From Chryseobacterium aureum (lineage in GTDB: Bacteria > Bacteroidota > Bacteroidia > Flavobacteriales > Weeksellaceae), in contig NZ_CP034661.1 of the NCBI RefSeq assembly GCF_003971235.1, positions 2,108,001-2,172,000 on the forward strand: a stretch of DNA of 64,000 nt. The letters are read 5' to 3'. The notes below the pieces were generated by a model. The model saw only the letters and a list, made by a program, of their open reading frames with translations, did no database searches and had not been told where the DNA came from. Both the position numbers and the translations under genes were made by a program. Below are positions 34,921 to 43,625 of the stretch, in pieces (position 1 is the first letter of the stretch; every line of letters starts with the position of its first letter).

Positions 34921-35607
34921 TTATTTAAAATCAGCATCCGTAACTCCGGAATTGATTACCACTTTGGTAGTTTTGATTGTCATTTTCTGGCCTCCTCCTT
35001 CGGCATCTACTTCAGCAGGGAACTGTAACCCGTCTACGGTCATATAACTTTTGATGGTTGCATTTCCTTCTCCGGCATTGGTCTTATACAAAAGACCGGT
35101 TCCTGCATCGAAATAAAATTTCCCTTTGTCTGAAGACAGTACATTGTAATCTTTTCCGTCCAGTTTTTCTGTAGATACCGTCTGGAAATTAGAGGCATCG
35201 AAAGCTAAAGCATCAATTGGTTTTCCTTTTTTCAACTCAGCAATTTTGTCAGCAGGAATATCTGTTTTAGTTCCCATCTGATCAAAATAACCCTTTTCTC
35301 CGTCAAAAAACTGAACCATTTCTTTGCCCATGAAAGACTGTACAGATTTGAATTTGTTTCCTAATTTCTTAGTCGTCATTTGGATTTCCATTCCCTGTAC
35401 AGCAACTGTATTATCAGTAATGGTAGATTTTACGGCGTCTAATTTATCTTTTCCTCCTAAGGCTTTGAAATAATTATCAACAACTTCTTTAGGTGTCAGT
35501 TTTGACTGTACAGCTGCTGTTTTAACAGTTGCAGCCCCTTTCTTCTGAGCTGCTGCCGGTACTGAAAAAAGCACAGCGCAGAAAAACGGAATGATGATCT
35601 TTTTCAT
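34921..35607 (-). CDS. Secreted protein, outer-membrane lipoprotein-sorting-like
   Basis: A 228-residue exported protein with signal peptide MKKIIIPFFCAVLFSVPAAAQ. The mature N terminus LTPKEVVDNYFKALGGKDKLDAVKS is typical of LolA-like beta-sheet proteins found in this phylum, often beside or fused to M16 proteases. The rest is beta-rich (FFDGEKGYFDQMG, GKFYFDAGTGLLYKT). I chose the ATG at 35607 because it starts the signal peptide; upstream in-frame codons are low-complexity Ile/Tyr. The function is unknown; it may serve the M16 neighbour. Confidence 0.8.
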   Translation of the reverse strand: MKKIIIPFFCAVLFSVPAAAQKKGAATVKTAAVQSKLTPKEVVDNYFKALGGKDKLDAVKSTITDNTVAVQGMEIQMTTKKLGNKFKSVQSFMGKEMVQFFDGEKGYFDQMGTKTDIPADKIAELKKGKPIDALAFDASNFQTVSTEKLDGKDYNVLSSDKGKFYFDAGTGLLYKTNAGEGNATIKSYMTVDGLQFPAEVDAEGGGQKMTIKTTKVVINSGVTDADFK

Positions 35608-35639
35608 ATTTATAATAAAGTTTATGGAGTAAATATAGG

Positions 35640-35745
35640 AATATTGGCGGACATAGGAATAAATAATGAGCAATGAGTCATGAATGATAATTGATAATCG
35701 ATATATGATAAATGATGACTGATTATTCTTTAGATGATATATAAT
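35640..35745. repeat. Degenerate ATGA/TGAT-rich intergenic stretch
   Basis: The stretch is made of irregular ATGAATGATAATTGATAA-like units without a fixed period. It is non-coding. Similar low-complexity DNA is seen at 40330-40480. Confidence 0.35.
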
Positions 35746-35774
35746 AAAAAAAACCGCCAAAACTGACGGTTTTC
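35745..35774 (-). terminator. Intrinsic terminator after tig
   Basis: On the minus strand AAACCGTC pairs with GGCGGTTT (one G-T pair), followed by a run of T. Confidence 0.75.
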
Positions 35775-35796
35775 AAATATTTATATCGGAGTATAA

Positions 35797-37131
35797 TTAT
35801 TTCTTAAGTTCTTCTAAAAATTCGTCGTGAGAAATTTTAGTTTCTTTTTTGCTGGCTTTTTCAAGAATCACATCTTTCAATTTTGCCATTGCTACTTCAG
35901 AAGAAATTTGTCTTACCTGCTCCTGGTCTTTCAACATTTCAACAGCATATTTCTGGATTTCTTCATCTCCTAAATGGTGGATTCCGTAGATCGCCAATTG
36001 GTTTTTCACCAACTGCTCAGCCTGTGCCAATACGTCAGCATAATCCAGGTTAATTTCGTTATCAGTCATCAATTTACCTTCGATGATCTGGTATCTCAAC
36101 TGGTTTTTCTCAGCTTCAAGGATTTCCTGAGCCTGTGCTTCAGACTGGATATTCTGGTTAGAGAATAATAACCACTTCACAAGGAATGTTTCAGGAAGTT
36201 TTACTTCTTCTTTCTCGGTAACCTGCTCCAATACTTTATTCACAAAGTGAACATCAGCATTTTGCTGGAAGTACTCGTCTAATTCAGTTTTTACTTTTTC
36301 TTTAAGTTCTTCTTCAGACTTGATGTTTCCTTCTCCGTATACTTTATCGAATAGATCCTGGTTAAGCTCTGCCAGGTTCAATGTATAGAAGTCTTTTACT
36401 TTTACTTCTAATTCATTGTGGTGCAGGTGCTCAACTTCTTCTTTGCTGAATCCTAATTCTTTAGCTAATTCTTCATCTCCTGCAAGCGTTTCTTTCGTTA
36501 CTTTTACAGATCCATCCATTTTCAAACCTTTTACCAATTTGAAAGCTTCTTTGTTTTCAGCAGTAATGGTAAGGTTTTTTGGGTGGTGGTGGTGCTCTCC
36601 TTCAGCATCTTCTTCCACAACCTGAGAAACTTCTAAAGCAATGTAAGAATCTTTTGTGATTTTATCTTGAGGAACCTGCTCTGCGAAACGTTTCTGCATG
36701 TTTTCAATACTCTTGCTGATTTCTTTTTCAGAAGCTTCTACTTTGTAGTGAGGCGCTTCATATTTAGCTAAATCTATCGTGAATTCAGGCTCATATCCTA
36801 CTTCGAAAGCAACTTCTATTTGATCAGCGTTGTAATTTAATTCGTTTACTGGCTGAGGAACAGGCTGACCAACTAATCTTAGTTTGTTTTCATTAACATA
36901 GTTGTTTAAAGCATCAGAAACCTGTCTGTTGATTTCTTCAAATGCAATACCTGCTTCATATTGTTTTTTAACCATACTTAAAGGCACTTTCCCTTTTCTG
37001 AATCCAGGAACTTGCGCATTTTTAGCATAATTAATCAACTGCTTCTCTACTTTTTCTTTGTAGTCAGATTTTTCCAATGTTACTGTAAGCAATGCACTTA
37101 CGTCATCATGGTTTTGTGCGGTAACCTTCAT
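35797..37131 (-). CDS. tig: Trigger factor (ribosome-associated chaperone)
   Basis: A 444-residue chaperone that binds nascent chains at the ribosome exit. The ribosome-binding signature is GFRKGKVPLSMVKKQY (residues about 43-58). The PPIase domain around residues 150-230 has an unusual EGEHHHHPKNLTI insertion and is divergent from the FKBP consensus, as is usual in Bacteroidetes. The C-terminal arms (about 260-440) are helical. A TATTTTTG box (37154-37161) lies 22 bases upstream of the start. Confidence 0.93.
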   Translation of the reverse strand: MKVTAQNHDDVSALLTVTLEKSDYKEKVEKQLINYAKNAQVPGFRKGKVPLSMVKKQYEAGIAFEEINRQVSDALNNYVNENKLRLVGQPVPQPVNELNYNADQIEVAFEVGYEPEFTIDLAKYEAPHYKVEASEKEISKSIENMQKRFAEQVPQDKITKDSYIALEVSQVVEEDAEGEHHHHPKNLTITAENKEAFKLVKGLKMDGSVKVTKETLAGDEELAKELGFSKEEVEHLHHNELEVKVKDFYTLNLAELNQDLFDKVYGEGNIKSEEELKEKVKTELDEYFQQNADVHFVNKVLEQVTEKEEVKLPETFLVKWLLFSNQNIQSEAQAQEILEAEKNQLRYQIIEGKLMTDNEINLDYADVLAQAEQLVKNQLAIYGIHHLGDEEIQKYAVEMLKDQEQVRQISSEVAMAKLKDVILEKASKKETKISHDEFLEELKK

Positions 37132-37153
37132 TATTGATTAAAATTTTAGGTTG

Positions 37154-37161
37154 CAAAAATA
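37154..37161 (-). promoter_or_regulatory. -7 box (TATTTTTG) of tig
   Basis: Exact TAnnTTTG match on the minus strand, 22 bases before the start codon. No clear -33 element. Confidence 0.4.
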
Positions 37162-37220
37162 TGAATTTTTTATGAAAATCACCCATTTAAAATCAACTTA
37201 TAACGCCAAATATTGTTAAA

Positions 37221-37249
37221 TAAAAAACCACCGGAAAATTCCGGTGGTT
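37221..37249 (-). terminator. Intrinsic terminator after the lipoprotein gene
   Basis: AACCACCGGAA-N2-TTCCGGTGGTT with a T-rich tail on the minus strand. Confidence 0.8.
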
Positions 37250-37270
37250 CAAACAAGATTAAAGGGTATA

Positions 37271-37855
37271 TTAATTAATAATATTATAATTCGCCTGTGC
37301 GTCTGTTTCACCCCCTGTATGCGTTCCGTAGATTACCCCGTTTCCACTTACAGCAGAAGTTTCAGAAACCGTTACCGGCTCGTGGAATAATGTAAGAACC
37401 AGCTGACTAGGTGCAGAGGCATTTTTTACAGCGGTATTGACTACCCATTTCGTTTTCAGTCCTACACGGTTTCCGTCTCCTCTGGTTGAACTGGAATCAT
37501 CTGTACGTGTCAAAGTAATATCGGAGTTGGGAAAGTTATATACCAGGAAATGCTCATCTTTTGCATCTTTAATTTCCTGAGTGGCATCTTCATCACCATT
37601 TTTGAAAATAACTTCTACGTTATAAGTATGTCCATTGATCAGTTTCACGTTAGGATTCGTTGTGCTGTTCACCTGATAATCATAAACCACAGGAGTTCCT
37701 GTAGCAACATCCGTTACTCTTAGCAGAACATCTGAAAGTTCTTCCTGAGGAAGGTCATCTGCTTCATCATCACTTCTGTTACACGATGTTAAGCTTAAAG
37801 AAACTGCGAAAAAAAGTACCAGGATAAGCGTTGTATTTTTAAAAATATTTTTCAT
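37271..37855 (-). CDS. Lipoprotein cotranscribed with a TonB-dependent receptor
   Basis: A 194-residue lipoprotein with lipobox LTSC (lipidated C25). The residues after the cysteine (NRSDDEADD) are acidic, like the surface-export signal of Flavobacteriia lipoproteins. The mature part is predicted mainly beta and contains GHTYNVEVIFKNGDEDATQEIKDAKDEHFLVY. I do not recognise the family. It lies 18 bases after the TonB receptor gene, so it is probably a surface-exposed partner of that receptor. Confidence 0.8.
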   Translation of the reverse strand: MKNIFKNTTLILVLFFAVSLSLTSCNRSDDEADDLPQEELSDVLLRVTDVATGTPVVYDYQVNSTTNPNVKLINGHTYNVEVIFKNGDEDATQEIKDAKDEHFLVYNFPNSDITLTRTDDSSSTRGDGNRVGLKTKWVVNTAVKNASAPSQLVLTLFHEPVTVSETSAVSGNGVIYGTHTGGETDAQANYNIIN

Positions 37856-37873
37856 GTTTTTGATTTTAAGTAA

Positions 37874-40267
37874 TTAAAATTGATATTTAAGAGTTACAAT
37901 AAAGTTTCTTCCCATTTCGTTGGAAAAGAAGCGAAGTCTGTTCAGGTAATCTCTGTGAGACTTATTGAATACATTCCGGACTGAAAAATCAATTCCGAAG
38001 TTTTTAGACAGATTCACCCCTGTCTGAAGGTTCCAAAGGGAATATCCGCTTGGAGGTGTTGAGATATCCACTTCTTCATTGTAAGCATTTCCGTCCGAAT
38101 CGAATAATCTGATCGGAACATTGTAAACCGGAAACCTCGTCTGCTTAAGATAGGTATTGTTGCTTACCGTGAAATAGAAGTTTTTCCATTCTTTTTTATT
38201 GAATTCCAATGAATTGTTAAAATTCGGAGGCATCATAAGAATAAGCGGTACATCATGGGTCGTATCCTGCCCATACACATAAGAGCCACTTCCTTTGTAG
38301 GTAAGATGATCTGTGATCTTCAGCTGAGCATCAACGTCCAATCCATACATTTTTGCATTGATCTGCTGATAGCTGTACACTACAAAAGCTCCTCCCCACT
38401 GGGTATTCTGATATCCTGTAGGGATCTGATTGATAAAATTCTGAGTGTAAAAGAAATAGGGATTTACCGAGATATTCAGTCCTTTTAAAACATTTGCCTT
38501 GACATCTGCCACCAGGTTGAACTGATTACCGGTTTCACTTTTCATTCTCATATCTCCTCTTTCAATAATGGCTGCCGAGTGGTGAAGACCATCAGCAAAA
38601 AGTTCTGCAATATTCGGAGACCTTGAAACTCTGGCATAGTTAAATTTCAGGTTAAAATATTCAGAAGGGTGATACACAATTCCTCCGTTTACTGAAATAT
38701 TATTATACGTTAAAGAGGGTCTGGTGAGAATCCTGTTCTGGTTAATTCTTACTACGAAATCAGAATAATCTGCAGCATAAGTCTTATTCCAGTCGCTCAG
38801 ATCATACCATTTTGTTACTTCATAATGATCGTAATCGTATCTGCCACCCAGCTCAAGATCGAGTTCAGGCGCAATTTTGTATTTTAATACGGAATAAATT
38901 CCCGCATAATATCTGTCATAGTTCGGCACAAGACGTCTTGCCTCCGTCTGCGTATTGGAATAGTTGTTCTGATATCCTGCATTAATCCCTGTTTCAAGAT
39001 TCCAGTTCCCTCTTTCTATCAGGTGGTTCACATTCAGGTCATTGGTGATCAGTTCCAGATCCAGTGCCGGCTTTTTGCTTAAGGCTTCAGTACGTCTTAT
39101 ATCATATTCTTTTCTATGATTGTACTGGAAGCTGTACATAGCCGTAATTTTTCCGAAATTTTCAAACCTTTTGTAAGCTGACACCTTAGCGATATGATGC
39201 TCAATTTCCTGTTTAGGGTTATCAATATCATAGCTGAAATCTCTCTGATAGATTGGTTGCGGTGAGGTAAGAGCATTGCGCAGATCTTCTGAATTTCCTA
39301 CGTGAGAACTTCTCAGAATCCCGACAGTGCTTTTGGTGAGATAATAATCAAAAGAAAACCCTTTTTCAAATGTCATCTTCTGTACCCCGAAATTAAATCC
39401 GGAGCTCTCTAGCCCGGTATTCATCAGGCCATAATCCGGAGCTTCAAGATCTCCCAGTTTTTTATAGCTTCCGTTGGTTTTGATGGCCCAGCCATTTTCC
39501 CATGTTTTTGCCAGTTTCACATTCAGATCGGCTCCTCTTCCGTTTGAAATTCCGGAAAGAGAAACATTCCCCATGATGGTATCTTTCTTAGGCAAAACCT
39601 GAGGCTGCAAAACAACGACACCACCTACCGCTCCAGCTCCATATTTCAAAGCAGAGGCTCCTTTGATGACATCGATATGTTCAAAATTATTGACATCTAC
39701 ATTGGGTGCATGTTCCACTCCCCATTCCTGTTCGGCGAGCTTTACCCCGTCATTAAGAATAGAAACCCTGCTTCCATAGAGCCCATGGATAATAGGTTTG
39801 GCGATATTATTTCCCGTTTTAAGAACGTTAACACCGGAAATATTGGTTAATAAATTCCCAAGGTTTTCGGTAACATTTCTTGAAAGCATAGCCTTGTCAA
39901 GGGTTTTCACCACCATGCTTCCATTGTTCTTATGGCTTCCGTGAACCGTTACTGTTTCGATGTCTCTGACATGGTGTTCCAGTGTAATAACCAAATGAAC
40001 ATCCTGATTAACTCCTATATTTTCAGTATAATCATCACAATCAGGGTGCTGTGCAATGAGGGTATACTTTCCTGCAGGGATTTTGTCAAAGGCAAAGTAA
40101 CCTTTGTTATTGGTTTTGGCTGTAAAGTTCCCGATTTTAATCACTGCGTTTTCCAGCAGTGTTTTATCATGAAAATCCTGAACGGTTCCCTCTACAGCAT
40201 ACGTTTTTTGTGCACTTGTAAATACTGATCCGCAAAAGATCAGCAGCAGGCAATATATCAATTTCAT
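37874..40267 (-). CDS. TonB-dependent outer-membrane receptor (metal-uptake type)
   Basis: A 797-residue outer-membrane receptor. After a signal peptide comes a carboxypeptidase-like regulatory domain (about residues 22-95, EGTVQDFHDKTLLENAVIKIG), then a plug (NLLTNISGVNVLKTG, HGLYGSRVSILNDGVKLAEQEWGVEHAPNVD, KGASALKYGAGAVGGVV), then the 22-strand barrel ending in a terminal Phe (FIVTLKYQF). The plug resembles zinc receptors of the ZnuD type. The neighbours are a lipoprotein and a small Cys/His protein, so import of zinc or copper is a reasonable inference. Confidence 0.88.
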   Translation of the reverse strand: MKLIYCLLLIFCGSVFTSAQKTYAVEGTVQDFHDKTLLENAVIKIGNFTAKTNNKGYFAFDKIPAGKYTLIAQHPDCDDYTENIGVNQDVHLVITLEHHVRDIETVTVHGSHKNNGSMVVKTLDKAMLSRNVTENLGNLLTNISGVNVLKTGNNIAKPIIHGLYGSRVSILNDGVKLAEQEWGVEHAPNVDVNNFEHIDVIKGASALKYGAGAVGGVVVLQPQVLPKKDTIMGNVSLSGISNGRGADLNVKLAKTWENGWAIKTNGSYKKLGDLEAPDYGLMNTGLESSGFNFGVQKMTFEKGFSFDYYLTKSTVGILRSSHVGNSEDLRNALTSPQPIYQRDFSYDIDNPKQEIEHHIAKVSAYKRFENFGKITAMYSFQYNHRKEYDIRRTEALSKKPALDLELITNDLNVNHLIERGNWNLETGINAGYQNNYSNTQTEARRLVPNYDRYYAGIYSVLKYKIAPELDLELGGRYDYDHYEVTKWYDLSDWNKTYAADYSDFVVRINQNRILTRPSLTYNNISVNGGIVYHPSEYFNLKFNYARVSRSPNIAELFADGLHHSAAIIERGDMRMKSETGNQFNLVADVKANVLKGLNISVNPYFFYTQNFINQIPTGYQNTQWGGAFVVYSYQQINAKMYGLDVDAQLKITDHLTYKGSGSYVYGQDTTHDVPLILMMPPNFNNSLEFNKKEWKNFYFTVSNNTYLKQTRFPVYNVPIRLFDSDGNAYNEEVDISTPPSGYSLWNLQTGVNLSKNFGIDFSVRNVFNKSHRDYLNRLRFFSNEMGRNFIVTLKYQF

Positions 40268-40518
40268 TGTAAATAGATTGATTGAGCACCCTTTTCAACA
40301 GGGTACATTTTCGTTAAAATTTATGGGATTGGGTTAGGTTGATTGTACAATGTACAATGTAAAAAGTATAATGTCTAATGAGAAGTTAGAAGTTAGTAAT
40401 TGAACATTATTTAAATATTAATTACAAACGATCAGTTGTTTTCCTAACAACCTTAAACTTTACATATTAAACATTGAACTTTAAAGTAAAAACCTTAAAC
40501 CCAATAAGAATCTGTGAA

Positions 40519-40875
40519 TTATGCAAGTGCGGGCGGTCCCCGGAGCTGAAAAGTGAATTTGGTCTGTGACCAGATTTTCTCCTGAATGGCGATGATTTGT
40601 TTTACTTCATGGCTGTAATGCTCAAAAGTAAAACTGAATTCGTCAGGAGCCAATGTATGTCCGGTAACCAAAAAGTGGCAGGCCAGACAGTCGCCAGCTT
40701 TCTCTTTAGTAACGGCTTTCGTCACCGTGTTCTCGACTTTTTTAAGATGAAAAGCCTTAAAATAATCTACGGAATCATGATGGTGAAAGCTTTGAGAAAG
40801 CAGTGCGAGGAAGTATACCCCAAACAATAGCTTGGAGATAAAACTTTTTAGATTTCTGCTTTCTTTCATAATCAT
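40519..40875 (-). CDS. Small exported Cys/His protein ending in RGPP
   Basis: A 118-residue protein with one N-terminal hydrophobic helix (KSFISKLLFGVYFLALLSQS) and then HHHDS, DCLACHFLV and the C-terminal QLRGPPALA. The Cys-x2-Cys-His set and the RGPP ending recall DUF2946-like proteins found by metal-responsive TonB receptors. The function is not known. It lies upstream of the receptor on the same strand, 251 bases away. Start M1 or M3 cannot be decided. Confidence 0.7.
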   Translation of the reverse strand: MIMKESRNLKSFISKLLFGVYFLALLSQSFHHHDSVDYFKAFHLKKVENTVTKAVTKEKAGDCLACHFLVTGHTLAPDEFSFTFEHYSHEVKQIIAIQEKIWSQTKFTFQLRGPPALA

Positions 40876-40978
40876 GGTTCAAAATTAGGAAAATAATTTA
40901 ATTGTTTCCTTAAACTTTCATTAAATTACTTAATGATTATTGATAATATGTAGAAATTAAACTGATTTTGTTACAAAA

Positions 40979-41013
40979 AAAATGCTCCATAATATTGGGG
41001 TTATGGAGCATTT
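40979..41013 (-). terminator. Intrinsic terminator after the ABC-F gene
   Basis: AAATGCTCCATAA-N8-TTATGGAGCATTT is a perfect 13-bp stem followed by T residues on the minus strand. Confidence 0.8.
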
Positions 41014-41023
41014 ATATTTTCTT

Positions 41024-42949
41024 TTAATCCAGTTGGGTTCCAAGATATTCCCATTCCTGTAAAGCGGTATCCAGCTCTTCCTTAGCTTTATTGTATTGTT
41101 CTAAAGTTTCGTCTGAAGGGTTTTCTTTGGCAAAAGAAGCTTCCATTTCCTCTACTTTTGTTTCAAGCTCGGAAATTTTCTCTTCTACTTTTTTGATTTT
41201 ATTCTGAATATTTTTCTGTTCTTTACTTACAATTGTTGAAGATTGACTACTAGCCACAGGTTTCTCTTCTACTTTCTTAGGTTCTACCTTTACTTCGCTG
41301 TGAAGTTTCGCCTTTTCTGCAGAAATCTCTCTGATGGTTTCCTTCTGTCTGTATTCAAGGTATTCATTGATATCTCCAAGGAATTCTTTCATTTTCCCGT
41401 CACGGAATTCGTAGATCTTATCACAAAGTCCCTGTAGGAATTCCCTGTCGTGCGAAATTACAATTAGAGTTCCTTCAAAATTCTGCAGCGCCAGCTTGAT
41501 AATCTCCTTAGACTGGATATCAAGGTGGTTGGTAGGTTCGTCCATGATCAGCGTGTTGAACGGACGAAGCAACAGCTTACAAAGTGCCAGACGGTTTCTT
41601 TCTCCTCCGGAAAGTACTTTTGTTTTCTTCGTAACGGCATCTCCCTGGAAAAGGAAAGATCCTAAAAGGTCTCTTACTCTTGGTCTGGTTTCTTCTGTTG
41701 CAGCATCTTCTGCTTCTTCCAGAACTGTTTTATTAGGGGTTAAAACCTCTTCCTGATTCTGAGCAAAGTATCCGATGTTTACATTATGACCTAGATTCCA
41801 TGTTCCGGAATAATCTTTAATATCTCCTGCTAAAATTTTAGCTAACGTTGTTTTCCCCTGTCCGTTCTGTCCTAAAAGAGCAATTCTGTCTCCCCTCTGA
41901 ACAATAAAGTCTACATCATCAAAAATCTGCTTCTGCCCGTACGATTTACCAAGGTTAATGGCCTCGAAGATCACTTTCCCCGGAACCATAGACTGTACAA
42001 AACGGATATTGAATTTGGAAACGTCTTCATTATCCACTTCGATACGTTCTATTTTATCTAATTTCTTAATAAGCGACTGTGCGAAAGAGGCTTTGGTAGC
42101 ACTTGCACGGAACTTATTGATGTTGTCTTCCATCTGCTTGATCTCCGCGTCCTGATTCTTTTTAGCCTGAATCAGCTTTTCACGGCGATCTTCTCTCATG
42201 ATCAGATATTTCGAATAGTTGGCTTTATAGTCGTCAACTTTTTTATTGTTGATATCGAAAGTACGGTTACAAACGGCTGTCATAAACTGCTTATCGTGAC
42301 TTACCAGTACAATCGCTCCGGGATAATCTTTCAGGAAGTTCTCCAGCCAGATGATGGATTCCATATCCAGGTGGTTGGTAGGCTCATCGAGAAGCATAAT
42401 ATCATTCTTCTGAAGAAGTAATTTTGCCAGTTCGATTCTCATTCTCCATCCTCCGGAAAATTCATCGGTGATTTTCTGGAAATCATCTGCTTTGAATCCC
42501 AGACCAAATAACACTTTTTCCATGTCACCTTCAAGGTTGTAGGCGTCGTGGTTCATTAGAAGGTCATTCAGTTCGGTCATTTTATTAATCAGATCCGTGT
42601 AGGAATCACTTTCGTAATCTGTTCTCACCGTCATTTGGTGATTCACCTCTTCAAGCTCATTTTTCCAGGCATTGATCTGCTCAAAAGCCTGCATGGTTTC
42701 TGCCCAAACGGTTCTCCCTTTTACAAAATCAAGATCCTGTTTCAGGAAACCTATAGTAACGCTACCTTCCGTCACTACTTCTCCTTCGTAGAAATTAATT
42801 TCTCCGGACAGCATTTTCAATAAAGTGGATTTACCCGCTCCATTTTTTCCTACGAGACCAACTTTATCATCTTTTTTGATGGTAAAATTGACATTTTGAA
42901 ATAAATAATTTCCTGAATGGTGTAATCCTAAACTTTGAACCGAAAGCAT
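41024..42949 (-). CDS. ABC-F family ATPase
   Basis: A 641-residue protein with two ABC domains and no membrane region, typical of ABC-F translation factors. Walker A: GKNGAGKST (about 35-43) and GQNGQGKTT; signatures FSGGWRMR and LSGGERNR; Walker B IMLLDEPTNHLD and LIMDEPTNHLD. The interdomain linker is at about 230-310, and the C-terminal coiled coil (KNIQNKIKKVEEKISELETKVEEMEA) is of the Uup/YfmR-like type. It probably acts on the ribosome E site; a role in antibiotic resistance cannot be read from the sequence. Confidence 0.92.
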   Translation of the reverse strand: MLSVQSLGLHHSGNYLFQNVNFTIKKDDKVGLVGKNGAGKSTLLKMLSGEINFYEGEVVTEGSVTIGFLKQDLDFVKGRTVWAETMQAFEQINAWKNELEEVNHQMTVRTDYESDSYTDLINKMTELNDLLMNHDAYNLEGDMEKVLFGLGFKADDFQKITDEFSGGWRMRIELAKLLLQKNDIMLLDEPTNHLDMESIIWLENFLKDYPGAIVLVSHDKQFMTAVCNRTFDINNKKVDDYKANYSKYLIMREDRREKLIQAKKNQDAEIKQMEDNINKFRASATKASFAQSLIKKLDKIERIEVDNEDVSKFNIRFVQSMVPGKVIFEAINLGKSYGQKQIFDDVDFIVQRGDRIALLGQNGQGKTTLAKILAGDIKDYSGTWNLGHNVNIGYFAQNQEEVLTPNKTVLEEAEDAATEETRPRVRDLLGSFLFQGDAVTKKTKVLSGGERNRLALCKLLLRPFNTLIMDEPTNHLDIQSKEIIKLALQNFEGTLIVISHDREFLQGLCDKIYEFRDGKMKEFLGDINEYLEYRQKETIREISAEKAKLHSEVKVEPKKVEEKPVASSQSSTIVSKEQKNIQNKIKKVEEKISELETKVEEMEASFAKENPSDETLEQYNKAKEELDTALQEWEYLGTQLD

Positions 42950-42989
42950 CTTAATTAATAATTAGTAATGAATAATGAATTTTCGGGTG

Positions 42990-42997
42990 CAAAAATA
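42990..42997 (-). promoter_or_regulatory. -7 box (TATTTTTG) of the ABC-F gene
   Basis: Exact TAnnTTTG match on the minus strand, 40 bases before the start codon. Confidence 0.35.
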
Positions 42998-43025
42998 CGG
43001 AAAAAGAAATGAATAGCCCAGAAAT

Positions 43026-43056
43026 AAAAAAAGCAGTCCGAAACGGACTGCTTTTT
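43026..43056 (-). terminator. Intrinsic terminator after the 82-residue gene
   Basis: AAAAAGCAGTCCG-AAA-CGGACTGCTTTTT, a perfect 13-bp stem with A and T tracts on both sides, so it may act on both strands. Confidence 0.85.
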
Positions 43057-43084
43057 CCTTGAATGTACTTGATTGATCTGTAAT

Positions 43085-43333
43085 TTATCCCGGTGTAAGC
43101 GGTGGGGTTTTCTGCCCTGCTTCTACCATGGCGATCATTTCTTTAAGACTTTGTGCAGCCTCCTTGTAGGTTACCTGCCTGATCCCATGATGAGATCCTA
43201 TCTCATGCTGCAACTCATTTAAAGTAGTAGCCTGAGCCATTGTTATTTTTTTACTGCCGTTTTTGATACTGATCTCGTTCTCACAAGTATCTAAAAGTTT
43301 ATTTGCTTTTTTAAGCCATGCTGAAACTGTCAT
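43085..43333 (-). CDS. Small conserved-looking protein of unknown function
   Basis: An 82-residue, largely helical soluble protein (MTVSAWLKKANKLLDTCENEISIKNG) with a proline-rich tail (KTPPLTPG). I do not recognise a family. I chose the ATG at 43333, because the 20 residues encoded further upstream are unlike a protein N terminus and the spacing suits this Met. It stands alone between two terminators. The DUF2235-like gene lies upstream, but a terminator separates them. Confidence 0.6.
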   Translation of the reverse strand: MTVSAWLKKANKLLDTCENEISIKNGSKKITMAQATTLNELQHEIGSHHGIRQVTYKEAAQSLKEMIAMVEAGQKTPPLTPG

Positions 43334-43545
43334 AATTATTTCTTTTTGGTGGTTTTTACATATGATGATTCTTGTAATATTGATAAGCGACATGGGCTTT
43401 CAATAATTACTTTGTTCAATATTCATTGTAAAGCTTCGCGAAATGAACAACTCAAAGTAACGAGAATTAAAGATCCAAAACTACCGTAGAATATACCAAA
43501 TTCGGTATTCAGTAATTATACCCAATTGATTTTAAATCCATTATC

Positions 43546-43576
43546 AAGAAAAGGAGACATCTTGCAGATGTCTCCT
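43546..43576 (-). terminator. Intrinsic terminator after the DUF2235-like gene
   Basis: AGGAGACATCT-TGC-AGATGTCTCCT is a perfect 11-bp stem followed on the minus strand by TTTTC. Confidence 0.75.
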
Positions 43577-43625
43577 AACCTAAATTTAAAACTGAGAAGC
43601 GTTGGCACTGTTTCTTCATTTTTAT

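Noticed and set aside
35640..35745. Possible CRISPR or tandem repeat
   Set aside because: The ATGA/TGAT units have no fixed length and no spacers; it is AT-rich low-complexity DNA.
40929..40950. Fur-box-like TAATGATTATTGATAATA upstream of the RGPP gene
   Set aside because: The surroundings are so AT-rich that a partial match is expected by chance; I do not call it without a profile search.
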